Origin: an uncultured Lachnospiraceae bacterium
GTDB taxonomy: Bacteria > Bacillota > Clostridia > Lachnospirales > Lachnospiraceae
Assembly: GCA_905199445.1 (NCBI GenBank)
Contig: CAJKGK010000008.1
Location: 36,107 to 100,106, forward strand
Length of the DNA: 64,000 nucleotides
Direction: 5' to 3'
A program made the position numbers and the translations under genes. Below are positions 8,288 to 17,510 of the stretch, one piece after another (within the stretch, counting starts at the first letter, position 1; each line of letters begins with the position of its first letter). The notes beneath the pieces were generated by a model. That model had not been told where the DNA came from and ran no database searches. It saw only the letters and a program-made list of their open reading frames with translations.

Positions 8288-9801
8288 CAGTCCTGCACCT
8301 CACTTAAAAATAATATATTGGAAAATTCGAAGGCATCTCCAGGCCTTATAAGCTGTTCCGGCATAAATTCCAGTTTGAATTTAAGATTTTTAAAGCAGCT
8401 TCCTGTTTCTGTTTTCAGATACTCAGCCATAATTCCTTCCAAAAATGTATCCTGCCTTACAGACAGGGCTTTGAGGTCATATTCCCGTTTTTGGCTCAGA
8501 TGCACAATAAACGAATAATAATCTCCGTTTTTTAAAATATTTTCCGTAAACTTCATCTCATACATATGATTCAGAAACTTAAGGTCAAAGCTGCCCCTTT
8601 GCTGCAGCTGCTCAAATAAAACTTTTAAAAACAGATCAAAGTTTCCATGGATCCGCTGTTCACAAACTTCATCTTCATAGACATATGCCGTTTCCTGTCC
8701 CGCGGCAGCCAATTCTGCCTCCACGGCCTCATCCGGTTTATATTCCAGCATATCATCCAGCTGATAAAGATTCAGAGTCTGGTGCAGATTCATCCCAAAT
8801 AACGGGCGCACAAAAGCCTGAAGCCCTTCCAGGCTATTCTGGTGAATCAGACGATCCATATAATCATCAAAGCTGAACACATTTCTAAAACGGCTGTGCT
8901 TTACCCGGCAAATAATTTCATCTGCCTGAACCTGAAGCTTTGTACACGCAGTGAGCAAATCCCCATGTTTTTTTATAGCCCGTTTAAGCTCACCTTCAAG
9001 CTGATAAATATCCGCCAGTGCATCATCCTTTTCCCCCGGACCGCCGGCACCGCTTTTAGCTAAAACCCGATCTACCAAAGCCTTGTTGGAATTAAACAGC
9101 TTCTGCTCCTGTTCAAACCAACGCAGTCCGGTTTGAGAAAAGGCTTCAAGCGCCTTGACGCCCTCGAATACATTCTGGTTCAGTGTACGTACAATTTCTT
9201 CCTTCCATATAATCAGCCGCCCCACTTCACTGTTAATTCTTCGGATGACTTCCAGACCACCCGCAAAATTTCTGGCTTTTAACATTTTTTCCAGAAGCAG
9301 CTGCTGTGCCGTAATCTTACTTTCCTCTTTGATTTCCTTTGTATCCATATAAAATTCAATGGCATCGGAGGTAATAAAGTAAATCAGCGTATCATTGTCA
9401 AACCGGCTGTCAATCAGCCGTACCCTGGCATTTACATTGCTTTTAAGCTCGGGATCATAATAGGTATACACAAACGGTCTTCCGTCATTACAGATCTTAT
9501 CAAAAATAAACTGAACCAGGCCGTCGTCCTGTATTCCAAATTCCCGATCCAGAAAGTCATTCATAAAATGGTCATACATGGCATAGGTGACATTCCGGTC
9601 ATTCATATGGTTTTCTTCAATAAAAAAACGGAGCACAGCCATCACTATATAGCCCATATCCAGCCGGGCAAACCGCCCGTCACCAAACTGAGCCAGTGAA
9701 TATTCAGAAAGTCTGAAAAACGGATAATACCGTTTCAGGTTCTGCATACGTTCGCCATGCCCGCTTACAATATCATGCATTAATAAATGTTCCTGTGCCA
9801 A
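8287..9801 (-). CDS. JetA/MksF-like kleisin (DUF5716-like)
   Basis: First gene of the SMC operon, 504 residues. It reads as an N-terminal winged-helix-like region, a helical middle (about 150-330) and a C-terminal region, as expected for MukF/MksF/JetA kleisins that bridge the SMC heads. I recall the clostridial family as DUF5716, named JetA in Pfam. Start: the frame stays open up to 10023, but the sigma-A promoter at 9836-9864 lies inside that extension. GGAGG is followed at 8 bases by the in-frame TTG 9799-9801, so TTG is chosen, giving a protein beginning MAQEHLLMHDIV. The ATG seven codons later (9780) is an alternative. The stop overlaps the next start (TGATG). Neither this operon nor its flanks contain a JetD/MksG-like gene. 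Confidence 0.78.
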   Translation of the reverse strand: MAQEHLLMHDIVSGHGERMQNLKRYYPFFRLSEYSLAQFGDGRFARLDMGYIVMAVLRFFIEENHMNDRNVTYAMYDHFMNDFLDREFGIQDDGLVQFIFDKICNDGRPFVYTYYDPELKSNVNARVRLIDSRFDNDTLIYFITSDAIEFYMDTKEIKEESKITAQQLLLEKMLKARNFAGGLEVIRRINSEVGRLIIWKEEIVRTLNQNVFEGVKALEAFSQTGLRWFEQEQKLFNSNKALVDRVLAKSGAGGPGEKDDALADIYQLEGELKRAIKKHGDLLTACTKLQVQADEIICRVKHSRFRNVFSFDDYMDRLIHQNSLEGLQAFVRPLFGMNLHQTLNLYQLDDMLEYKPDEAVEAELAAAGQETAYVYEDEVCEQRIHGNFDLFLKVLFEQLQQRGSFDLKFLNHMYEMKFTENILKNGDYYSFIVHLSQKREYDLKALSVRQDTFLEGIMAEYLKTETGSCFKNLKFKLEFMPEQLIRPGDAFEFSNILFLSEVQD

Positions 9802-9835
9802 TGGCCATTCCTCCTCTGAACAATTCGTTGTACTA

Positions 9836-9864
9836 AGTATACTATGTTCGCGGAATTTTGACAA
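9836..9864 (-). promoter_or_regulatory. sigma-A promoter of the SMC operon
   Basis: On the minus strand: -35 TTGTCA (9859-9864), 17-base spacer, -10 TATACT (9836-9841). It lies about 35 bases upstream of the proposed TTG start and fixes the 5' end of the operon. Confidence 0.75.
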
Positions 9865-10036
9865 CTTTTTTGGCCACAGGCAGCTTTGGAATCCACCTGA
9901 TGCACCTGGTACGTCTGTGGTATTCCCACGCTTTTCACCGTTCCGTAATATCCTCATCCGTATCCAGCCCTGCATCGGCTGCTCCATATCATCTTTTATT
10001 ACTTTTCCAATGGCATACTTCACTTCACACCATCTG

Positions 10037-11107
10037 TTACATACTCAGCTTCATGTCACCCTGTTTAATATATCCCATCTTACGCATTCCTTCAGATACA
10101 CCCAATGTAATCACTGCAGGAAGGATAAAGTGGAAAATGATAATCTTTATAATGACTGTCACCGGGCTTTCGGAAGCTGTCATTGTCTGATAAGTCATGA
10201 TCTGCCCTACCAGTCCCGCTGATCCCATACCGCTTCCGGTTGGATTGTTGGTCATATTAAAAATAGGCATAATAGCGATTGGTCCTAAAATCGCAGATGA
10301 CACAATCGACGGAATCCAAATCAATGGTCTGCGGACAATATTGGGAATCTGAAGCATGGATGTCCCCAATCCCTGTGCAAACAAACCGCCGATACCATTT
10401 TCCCTGAAGCTGGAAACAGCAAACCCCACCATCTGACAGCAGCATCCGATGGTTGCCGCGCCGGCTGCAATGCCGTTAAGTCCAAGAATAACCCCCAGGG
10501 CCGCTGAACTGATGGGCAGTGTGAGAACCATGCCCATCACCACGGATACCACAATTCCCATAAGCACCGGCTGCTGAATCGTCCCCCAGTTAATCAGATC
10601 TCCCAGCCAGGTCATAAATGAAGAAATCGTCGGGCCTACCAACACACCGACCGTTCCCCCTGAAAGAATCGTCACCGCAGGTGTCACAATCAAATCAACC
10701 TTTGTCTTGCCTGCAACCAGATGCCCTAAAACAATGCCGACATAAGCGGCAATAAATGCCCCTAAAGGTTCTCCAGGTCCTGACAAAATCAGATTTCCTC
10801 CTTCACCAATCAATGTTCCTGCCGATATGGCCCCCGCATAGGCCCCGATCATACCAGCTGTTGCCGCAGACAGAACCACATATACTGGAGATTTAAATTT
10901 GCAGGCAACGCCCACGCCGATACCCACACCGGTCATTCTCTGCGCAAACAGCCCGAATACAGAAAGGAAGGCGCCCACAGGGCCGCCCATCAAGTCCCCT
11001 ACCTGCTTAATAATGGTTCCGATAATTAATGTGGCAAAAAGCCCCAGGCCCATACCGGTGAGTCCATCGATAAAAATACTGCTTAAAACCTTTTTAATCC
11101 ATTTCAT
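10037..11107 (-). CDS. PTS_EIIC_2-type membrane transporter (PfoR-like)
   Basis: A 356-residue, very hydrophobic protein with about 9-10 membrane segments and many Gly-rich turns (GLGLFATLIIGTII, GAYAGAISAG, GLNGIAAGAATIG). It resembles the family annotated as PTS sugar transporter subunit IIC (PF13303), which includes PfoR-like proteins. Members usually stand alone without IIA/IIB, as here, so a phosphotransferase role is not shown by context. Start: ATG 11105-11107 (MKWIKK) follows AAAGGCGGGA at good spacing. The frame is open for another 58 codons upstream, but those overlap the promoter at 11220-11248 and encode a non-family-like sequence. Substrate unknown. Confidence 0.75.
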   Translation of the reverse strand: MKWIKKVLSSIFIDGLTGMGLGLFATLIIGTIIKQVGDLMGGPVGAFLSVFGLFAQRMTGVGIGVGVACKFKSPVYVVLSAATAGMIGAYAGAISAGTLIGEGGNLILSGPGEPLGAFIAAYVGIVLGHLVAGKTKVDLIVTPAVTILSGGTVGVLVGPTISSFMTWLGDLINWGTIQQPVLMGIVVSVVMGMVLTLPISSAALGVILGLNGIAAGAATIGCCCQMVGFAVSSFRENGIGGLFAQGLGTSMLQIPNIVRRPLIWIPSIVSSAILGPIAIMPIFNMTNNPTGSGMGSAGLVGQIMTYQTMTASESPVTVIIKIIIFHFILPAVITLGVSEGMRKMGYIKQGDMKLSM

Positions 11108-11219
11108 AACATTCCCGCCTTTATTAATGATCCGAAAAAACACCTGTATCGTCTGTAGACATTTATGTCTGACTTTGTTTACACAGAGCATTACATGTGT
11201 CTTGTCAGTTATGAACTTA

Positions 11220-11248
11220 AGAATATCATATAAGGCCGTCAGAATCAA
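11220..11248 (-). promoter_or_regulatory. sigma-A promoter of the PTS IIC gene
   Basis: Minus strand -35 TTGATT (11243-11248), spacer 17, -10 TATTCT (11220-11225). The leader to ATG 11107 is about 105 bases and holds a perfect 6-2-6 dyad AGACAT-TT-ATGTCT at 11157-11170, a possible operator. The rest of 11108-11439 up to the divergent small gene shows only AT-rich sequence with no further gene. Confidence 0.65.
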
Positions 11249-11439
11249 GCCATAAAAGTTTATTCGCCTCTTTACATCCATTCACATACCTTATATACTA
11301 ATAAAAACAATATAATCAGTTTCTGTCTCTGTGTTTCAGCTGTATACATGCATTTTCTATGCAAAACACAGACAGGGATGTTTATTTTTCAATGGTAATT
11401 CATCATAAATATATTGTAATAGAAAGGCAGGTTTGTCCG

Positions 11440-11706
11440 ATGTTCCGTTTATGGGGAAAAGAATTTAAAGATAATCGACTTGTTAAAGATATTGTGGTCT
11501 GTGATGATACACCGGATAAAAGCCGAACGACCCGGATCTTCGATGCTGTCACAGAAATCTGTCTGGCTTTCGATTTATCCGAGCCGATCTGGCTTAAATC
11601 CAATATTAAAGAATTTCAAAGAAGGGATAAAACCCGTTTTTCATCCGACAATTTTGTGGAATCCATTGACTTTGATTATCTGGAAATCCATATTATCGAG
11701 GAATAG
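11440..11706 (+). CDS. 88-residue conserved-looking protein of unknown function
   Basis: Small soluble protein beginning MFRLWGKEFKDNRLVKD and ending in an acidic tail, with no membrane segment and no metal-binding motif. ATG 11440-11442 is chosen because AGAAAGGCAGG precedes it at proper distance. The longer frame from 11359 has no site. It reads like a two-layer alpha/beta fold, with a KDIVVCDDTPDK strand-turn near the start. I do not recognise a named function. It stands divergent from the PTS-like gene and convergent, with a 6-base gap, to the symporter gene, so it is probably monocistronic. Confidence 0.6.
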   Translation: MFRLWGKEFKDNRLVKDIVVCDDTPDKSRTTRIFDAVTEICLAFDLSEPIWLKSNIKEFQRRDKTRFSSDNFVESIDFDYLEIHIIEE

Positions 11707-11712
11707 CCTGAC

Positions 11713-13119
11713 TCACCTTTCATCTACAGTGGGGACCTCTTCATCATCGGATAAATCCAGATTATGAATATACTTTTTTGTCTCCCTGACAATCACAGGT
11801 GACAAAAGAAGCACCGCAACAAGGTTTGGCACTGCCATAAAGGCATTTAGAATATCTGCCACGCTCCACACAAGATCCAGGGCAATAATCGGCGCAATGG
11901 CTGCTACAGCCACATAAATCACACGATAAGGCATCAGTGCCTTTTTGCCAAGGCAGTATTCTATACAGCGTTCTCCATAGTATGACCATCCGAGGATGGT
12001 GGAATAGGCAAAGGAAATAATTCCAAGCACCAGAATCACCGGCCCAATCACAGGAATCTGATCAAAAGCCATCGTGGTCAGCACACCGCCATTATCCACA
12101 CCCGATACGTCAATATTGGGATTTTTCATAATACTTGTTACAAGTACAATTCCCGTCATGGCACAGACAACAACGGTATCCCAGAAGGTACCTGTAGAAG
12201 ACACCAGCGCCTGACGCACCGGATTGCGTGTCTGCGCCGCTGCAGCAGCAATCGGTGCAGAACCCAGACCAGACTCATTGGAAAACAGTCCTCTGGCCAC
12301 ACCATACTGAAGCGCCAGCATGATTCCGCCGCCGGTCAGCCCGCCGGCTGCCGCTCCAGGTTCAAAAGCCAGCGTAATAATCGCCTGCAAAGCAGGAATA
12401 ATGTAGTCATAATTAATACACAAAATAATAATACAGCCTACAACATAAAAAATCGCCATAAACGGCACCAGTTTTTCGCATACTTTAGCAATCGAACGAA
12501 TCCCTCCGAAAATAACCAGTGCTGTGGCCAAAGCCACAACAAGACCTGCCACCCACATGGGAATTCCCAGATTTTCCTCACAAACCGTGGCAATCGCATT
12601 AACCTGTGTCGCACATCCAATTCCAAAAGATGCGAACCCGCCAAACAGCGCAAACAAAACCGCCAGCCATTTCAGATTGAGTCCTCGCTCAAGAGCATAC
12701 ATGGCTCCGCCCTGCATCCGTCCATCTTTGGTTTTTACACGATATTTCACCGCAATCAGTGCTTCGCCATATTTCGTGGCAATTCCGAGAACACCGGTCA
12801 GCCAGCACCAAAAGACGGCTCCCGGTCCCCCCAGCGCGATGGCGGTTCCCACGCCGATAATATTTCCTGTACCGATGGTGGAGGCCAGCGCTGTTGTCAA
12901 TGCGCCAAACTGGCTGACTTCTCCCTCTGATCCTGTATCTTTTGTCACAGACAGTCGAATCGCGGTTCCCAGTTTTCGCTGAATCCCCCTGGTTCTTACG
13001 GTCATAAATAAATGTGTTCCAAAAAGCAAAATAATCATCGGCCAACCCCAGACCGCACCATCGATGGCCGTAATGATGTTTGCAGCACCTTCCTTTAATG
13101 CGCCCCAATCCATTTTCAT
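11713..13119 (-). CDS. alanine/glycine:cation symporter (AGCS family)
   Basis: A 468-residue membrane protein with about 11 helices. The family-typical core GALTTALASTIGTGNIIGVG (about 73-92) and a Gly/Ala-rich segment with PIAAAAAQTRNPVRQ identify the AGCS (AlsT/DagA) family, which imports alanine or glycine with sodium or protons. Start ATG 13119 is preceded by AGAGGTGAG; ATG two codons later is an equally spaced alternative. It follows the two-component genes on the same strand with an 85-base gap, so it may be a target or merely a neighbour. No terminator is seen in the 6 bases before the convergent gene. Confidence 0.9.
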   Translation of the reverse strand: MKMDWGALKEGAANIITAIDGAVWGWPMIILLFGTHLFMTVRTRGIQRKLGTAIRLSVTKDTGSEGEVSQFGALTTALASTIGTGNIIGVGTAIALGGPGAVFWCWLTGVLGIATKYGEALIAVKYRVKTKDGRMQGGAMYALERGLNLKWLAVLFALFGGFASFGIGCATQVNAIATVCEENLGIPMWVAGLVVALATALVIFGGIRSIAKVCEKLVPFMAIFYVVGCIIILCINYDYIIPALQAIITLAFEPGAAAGGLTGGGIMLALQYGVARGLFSNESGLGSAPIAAAAAQTRNPVRQALVSSTGTFWDTVVVCAMTGIVLVTSIMKNPNIDVSGVDNGGVLTTMAFDQIPVIGPVILVLGIISFAYSTILGWSYYGERCIEYCLGKKALMPYRVIYVAVAAIAPIIALDLVWSVADILNAFMAVPNLVAVLLLSPVIVRETKKYIHNLDLSDDEEVPTVDER

Positions 13120-13204
13120 CTCACCTCTGCTTCATTTTATCTTTAGGACAGTCTTACAAAATTTAGCTTTCACATGGACCGTAAAACTGCCGGAGATGCC
13201 TTAA

Positions 13205-15304
13205 TCATACACCAGTGGACTGGTTTTCGCAATTACTTTTAGGATAAATCCGTTCCATACATATGCTGACCTTAAACAAATCACCATCCAGATAAATCTC
13301 AAAACTTCCCCCATGAAGCTCTGTCAGACTTTTAGCAATAGACAGCCCAAGCCCGCTTCCCTCTGTTGTACGTGACTCGTCTCCCCGGACAAACCGCTGG
13401 GTCAGCTCATCCGCCGTAATATTTAAAGATGCCTGAGATACATTTTTCATTACAAAATAAGCATCCTTTGATGTTCCATACAAATCAATATAAACCCTTG
13501 AACCTTCCATTGCATATTTAAATGCATTATTAAACAGGTTATCCAGAATTCGATACATCCGCCGTCCGTCAGCAAAAATCATCAGCTGCTCGTCTGGTTG
13601 TTTAATTATCAGTTCCAGCTTACGCTGTTCATATTTTTCCACATAGGTTCCGGCAATCTGCCATACCAGTTCGGCAAAATCAATGGGATTTTTTTCAAGG
13701 GTCAGGTTACCGCTGGAAGCCCTGGAGGCTTCCACCAGGTCCTCGGTCAGCATTTTAAGCCTCTGAGATTTACTGTCCAGAATATCAATGTACTCCCGAA
13801 TCGGCTCCTGAGTTATATTTTCCCGTTTAAGTAAATCCACATAATTAATAATGGACGTCAAAGGTGTTTTAATGTCATGAGAAACATTGGTGATCAAATC
13901 AGCTTTCATTCGTTCACTCTTAATGCTTTCATCCACCGCTCTGTTTAATCCCTGTCCGATATTATTAATATTATTGGCAAAATCCAGAAAAACACCGGTC
14001 CCCATAAGCTCTGTGTCAATTTTATAATCCAGTCGTCCTTCAGCGATTTTTCTGGCCCCTTTAGCAAGCTCAGCAATAGCCAGCACTTTTTTTCCTGCAT
14101 AAAACAGTTCCAGAATACAGACTCCAAACAACAGCAGCCACCACCAAATGCCATAGCTGTTCGTGGCCGCAAACATTAAAAACAAATCTGTAATTCCCGC
14201 AGCAAAGACTACAAAAAGATATTTCCGAAGTAAATTACTGTTAATCATTCCCTGATATAACACTGTATATATCCCCCTGATGCCTTTGTAAATCAGGCTT
14301 TGTTTGAGTATATGATGGGCCTTCAGCCGCCGCACAATACTAAAGTAGCTCAGGTGGGCCGCCGCATAACCGCTCATGCCGATAAGTGTCGTCAAAAACA
14401 TATTCAGATCAATCATATACGGGCCACCGCTGTATCCTGAAAATGCATAATTAAAAGTCATTCCAATGGAACCTACCGTCCAGAACCCGGCAAAAAATAT
14501 AATCACTGCTGCAATCTCCGTATAAATATGATCAACCCAGTATAGATAGATCCCCTCGGACTCCCTTGACCATCCGGAAACAACCGTTCCGAAAATAAGT
14601 TCAGCCAGATATAATAAAAATGCACAAATTCCTATGGCCATAACCGGTTCCGACAGTGATACATACGCGCTGTAATCACTGGAATGCGTATAGAAAACAT
14701 CCCCTTCCTTCAAATCAAAGGGGACATATGCGCAGACATAGCCGATCTGGTCGTCTCTGGGAATCAGATAATACATAATATCTGAGGTAAAATTACTGCT
14801 CAGTATGACCCGTCGTTCTCCGCCGTTATCGGTTTCCGCCATAACAACGCCAAAACTGGGGAGGGCATATTTTTCCAGCCCAGCACAGTCCATCACCAAA
14901 TAAGCACAGGAATCGCCATCCCCCGAAAACTCAAATCCATCACTTAAAAACATGGGCTCCCCATAAATGTCATATACCGCATATTCCATGTTTTCATAAG
15001 AAATCATGTAAGTATTGTGATACCGCTCCACCGCCTGAGCATCCACAGTGCCGTTATTAATGACCGTACCGGTCATGGAATCCAAAATCTCCATAGCACG
15101 CCAGAAATCATGCTGAAACACCATTGTCCCGAAATAACTGCCCTGCATCACTGAGGGCCTGGAATCATCATATCCGGCATAAGGAATCTCCCACCGGAAT
15201 AAAAATATAAGGCAAATCATCATCACATAAAAGGTAATAAACATTAAGACATGATTCACAGCCTTAGGCGCTGCCAACCTGCTGATTAATCTTCTTTTTT
15301 TCAT
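13205..15304 (-). CDS. sensor histidine kinase, multi-pass membrane type
   Basis: About 699 residues. Order: first membrane helix at about 15-40, a large extracytoplasmic domain (about 45-200), a block of about 6 further membrane helices (about 205-405), a HAMP-like linker, the phospho-acceptor helix NVSHDIKTPLTSI (His about 470), and a HATPase domain ending with GSGLGLSIAKSLTELHGG. The N-box is degenerate (ILDNLFNNAFKYAM). It partners the OmpR-type regulator directly upstream: the regulator's TGA overlaps a TTG at 15311-15313, and the ATG at 15302-15304 lies 9 bases later, so either may be the start. The multi-helix middle suggests a sensor of a membrane-associated signal. No ligand can be named. 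Confidence 0.85.
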   Translation of the reverse strand: MKKRRLISRLAAPKAVNHVLMFITFYVMMICLIFLFRWEIPYAGYDDSRPSVMQGSYFGTMVFQHDFWRAMEILDSMTGTVINNGTVDAQAVERYHNTYMISYENMEYAVYDIYGEPMFLSDGFEFSGDGDSCAYLVMDCAGLEKYALPSFGVVMAETDNGGERRVILSSNFTSDIMYYLIPRDDQIGYVCAYVPFDLKEGDVFYTHSSDYSAYVSLSEPVMAIGICAFLLYLAELIFGTVVSGWSRESEGIYLYWVDHIYTEIAAVIIFFAGFWTVGSIGMTFNYAFSGYSGGPYMIDLNMFLTTLIGMSGYAAAHLSYFSIVRRLKAHHILKQSLIYKGIRGIYTVLYQGMINSNLLRKYLFVVFAAGITDLFLMFAATNSYGIWWWLLLFGVCILELFYAGKKVLAIAELAKGARKIAEGRLDYKIDTELMGTGVFLDFANNINNIGQGLNRAVDESIKSERMKADLITNVSHDIKTPLTSIINYVDLLKRENITQEPIREYIDILDSKSQRLKMLTEDLVEASRASSGNLTLEKNPIDFAELVWQIAGTYVEKYEQRKLELIIKQPDEQLMIFADGRRMYRILDNLFNNAFKYAMEGSRVYIDLYGTSKDAYFVMKNVSQASLNITADELTQRFVRGDESRTTEGSGLGLSIAKSLTELHGGSFEIYLDGDLFKVSICMERIYPKSNCENQSTGV

Positions 15305-15309
15305 CGCTC

Positions 15310-16008
15310 TCAATCCATATTTTCAATTTTGTATCCAACACCCCAGACAACCTTTAAATACCTGGGTTCTTTTGGATTAATTTCTATTTTTTCACGGATA
15401 TGACTAATATGAACAGCAACCGTATTGTCTGCCGAAAGTGCATCTTCCTTCCATATATTTTCATAAATATCTTTAATGGAAAACACCCGGCCTTTATTAC
15501 GCACCAGCAGCTTTAAAATATTATATTCGATCGGTGTCATTTTAACCGGATCTCCCATAACCGTAACTTCCTTATTGGTATCATCAATAACCAGATCACC
15601 GACCGAATAAATTTCTCTGGAACTGTCTTTTGCCGCATTTCCAAATACTGTATACCGACGCAGCTGGGCCTTTACTCTGGCCAAAAGCTCCATAGGATTA
15701 AAAGGTTTGGTAATATAATCATCTGCTCCAATATTTAACCCCAGAATCTTATCATTATCCTCCGATTTTGCAGAGAGAATAATAATCGGGACACCGCTTT
15801 TTTCCCGAATTTTCAAAGTCGCCCGGATACCGTCCAGTACAGGCATCATGACATCAATCAGCAGCAGATGCACCTCCTCTTTTTCAAGAATATCAATGGC
15901 CTGCTGCCCGTTATATGCCTTTAAAACATGATATTTTTCACCGATCAGGTAGATTTCAATAGCCTTTACAATCTCTTTATCATCATCACATACTAAAATA
16001 TTATACAC
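15310..16008 (-). CDS. OmpR-family response regulator
   Basis: A 232-residue protein with an N-terminal receiver (acidic pair DDD near residues 8-10, phospho-acceptor Asp in LLIDVMMP at about 52, Lys in ITKPFNP at about 104) and a C-terminal winged-helix DNA-binding domain (MTPIEYNILKLL and DNTVAVHISHIREKIE). The start is GTG 16006-16008, seven bases after GGAGG. It is the first gene of the operon with the downstream histidine kinase and probably autoregulates (family knowledge). Confidence 0.92.
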   Translation of the reverse strand: MYNILVCDDDKEIVKAIEIYLIGEKYHVLKAYNGQQAIDILEKEEVHLLLIDVMMPVLDGIRATLKIREKSGVPIIILSAKSEDNDKILGLNIGADDYITKPFNPMELLARVKAQLRRYTVFGNAAKDSSREIYSVGDLVIDDTNKEVTVMGDPVKMTPIEYNILKLLVRNKGRVFSIKDIYENIWKEDALSADNTVAVHISHIREKIEINPKEPRYLKVVWGVGYKIENMD

Positions 16009-16116
16009 TGTATTTCCTCCCGCCTAAAATCTCTATTTTAATATACCTAATAATTTTTAAAAACTTAACGAATTTCTTTAAAGACTTTCTTAAAATTTCA
16101 AAACCCTATAAAAATA

Positions 16117-16170
16117 GCCAGAGATTTCCGGCTTCAGGCCGCCTGTCCGCCTGTGCAAAAAATCTCTGGC
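16117..16170 (-). terminator. terminator of the gdpP-rplI-dnaB operon
   Basis: Stem GCCAGAGATTT (16117-16127) with AAATCTCTGGC (16160-16170), with a GC-rich inner hairpin. On the minus strand it is followed by TATTTTTAT. It lies directly after the dnaB stop at 16177. Confidence 0.75.
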
Positions 16171-16176
16171 CATCTA

Positions 16177-17508
16177 TTATTTTTCTTTATTCGCAAACTT
16201 TGTATAATTAGGCAGCCATACCAGCTCGACTGTTCCGATTGGGCCGTTTCTTTGTTTTGCAATAATGATTTCGGAAATATTCTTTTTATCCGTATCTTTA
16301 TTGTAATAATCATCACGATAAATAAACATAACCACATCGGCATCCTGCTCAATGGCTCCGGATTCTCGAAGGTCAGACAACATGGGACGGTGATCCGGCC
16401 TGGTTTCACAGGCACGGGACAACTGAGAAAGGGCAATCACCGGGGCATTAATCTCTCTGGCCAGAGCTTTTAAAGATCTGGAAATATCAGAAATTTCCTG
16501 CTGTCTTGACTCAGAATGTTTACCACCGCCGGTCATCAGCTGCAGGTAGTCAATAATGACAAGCCCCAGGTTATTTTCCAGCTTAAACTTGCGGCATTTG
16601 GAACGCAGTTCCGTAATGGAAATACCCGGTGTATCATCAATAATCAATGGAGAATTACTGATAACACCTGCACTCTCAATAAGTTTTTCCCAGTCCGCGG
16701 CTGCCAGGTTCCCGGTACGCATTGCCTGCGAATCCACCTTGGATTCCATGGAAAGCACACGGTTAATCAACTGATCCTTGGACATTTCCAAACTGAAAAT
16801 TGCTGTTGTCACATTATTTTTAACTGCAATATGCTGTGCCAGATTCAAGACAAAGGCCGTCTTACCCATAGAGGGACGGGCTGCCACCAAAATCAGATCC
16901 GAAGGCTGAAAACCAGAAGTTTTGTAATCCAGATCATAAAATCCCGTGGAAATCCCTGTGACAGTTCCTTTGTGCTTTGCCGCTGCCTCAATCTTATTGA
17001 TAACACTTAAGACAACATCCTTAATAGGTACAAAATCATCCGAACTTTTTTTTTGAAGAATATCAAACATCCGCTTTTCTGCGGTCTCCATGATATCTGC
17101 AACCGGTTCCTTGTCCAGGTAACACATATTGGCAATTTCTTCATTGGCTTTGATCATCCGGCGCAGGGCTGCCTTATCGGCTATAGTCTGAGCATACTGT
17201 TTAGCATTTGAGGATACGGGAACACTGTTTAAAAGCTCTCCTAAAAACTCCACACTTCCCAGTTCTTCAGGCACGTCTTTTGCTTTCAGCGCTTCCTGAA
17301 GAATTACAATGTCTACCGGAGTTCCACCGGTATTCAGTTCAACCATAGTATCAAAAAGAATCCCATACTGATGCTGATAAAAATCGTCTCCGGATATAAT
17401 TTCTGAAGCTGTCAGAATCGCATCCACATCCATAAGCATTGAACCGACCACAGCCCGCTCTGCCTCAACACTGTGTGGTAAAACCCGTTTAATTAATGCT
17501 TCTTCCAT
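16177..17508 (-). CDS. dnaB: replicative DNA helicase DnaB
   Basis: A 443-residue hexameric 5'-3' helicase of the replication fork. The N-terminal DnaB domain (about 8-110) begins with PHSVEAERAVVGSML. The RecA-like ATPase domain carries Walker A ARPSMGKT (about 209-216), Walker B LVIIDYLQLM (about 315-324), and the QLSRACETR and DLRESGAIEQDADVV motifs. Length is typical and no intein is present. It starts three bases after the stop of rplI, in the Firmicute order gdpP-rplI-dnaB, and shares that operon. In Bacillus naming this is DnaC. Confidence 0.97.
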   Translation of the reverse strand: MEEALIKRVLPHSVEAERAVVGSMLMDVDAILTASEIISGDDFYQHQYGILFDTMVELNTGGTPVDIVILQEALKAKDVPEELGSVEFLGELLNSVPVSSNAKQYAQTIADKAALRRMIKANEEIANMCYLDKEPVADIMETAEKRMFDILQKKSSDDFVPIKDVVLSVINKIEAAAKHKGTVTGISTGFYDLDYKTSGFQPSDLILVAARPSMGKTAFVLNLAQHIAVKNNVTTAIFSLEMSKDQLINRVLSMESKVDSQAMRTGNLAAADWEKLIESAGVISNSPLIIDDTPGISITELRSKCRKFKLENNLGLVIIDYLQLMTGGGKHSESRQQEISDISRSLKALAREINAPVIALSQLSRACETRPDHRPMLSDLRESGAIEQDADVVMFIYRDDYYNKDTDKKNISEIIIAKQRNGPIGTVELVWLPNYTKFANKEK

Positions 17509-17510
17509 CT

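Noticed and set aside
9802..10023. N-terminal extension of the JetA-like protein
   Set aside because: The frame is open, but a good sigma-A promoter lies inside it and GGAGG precedes the later TTG.
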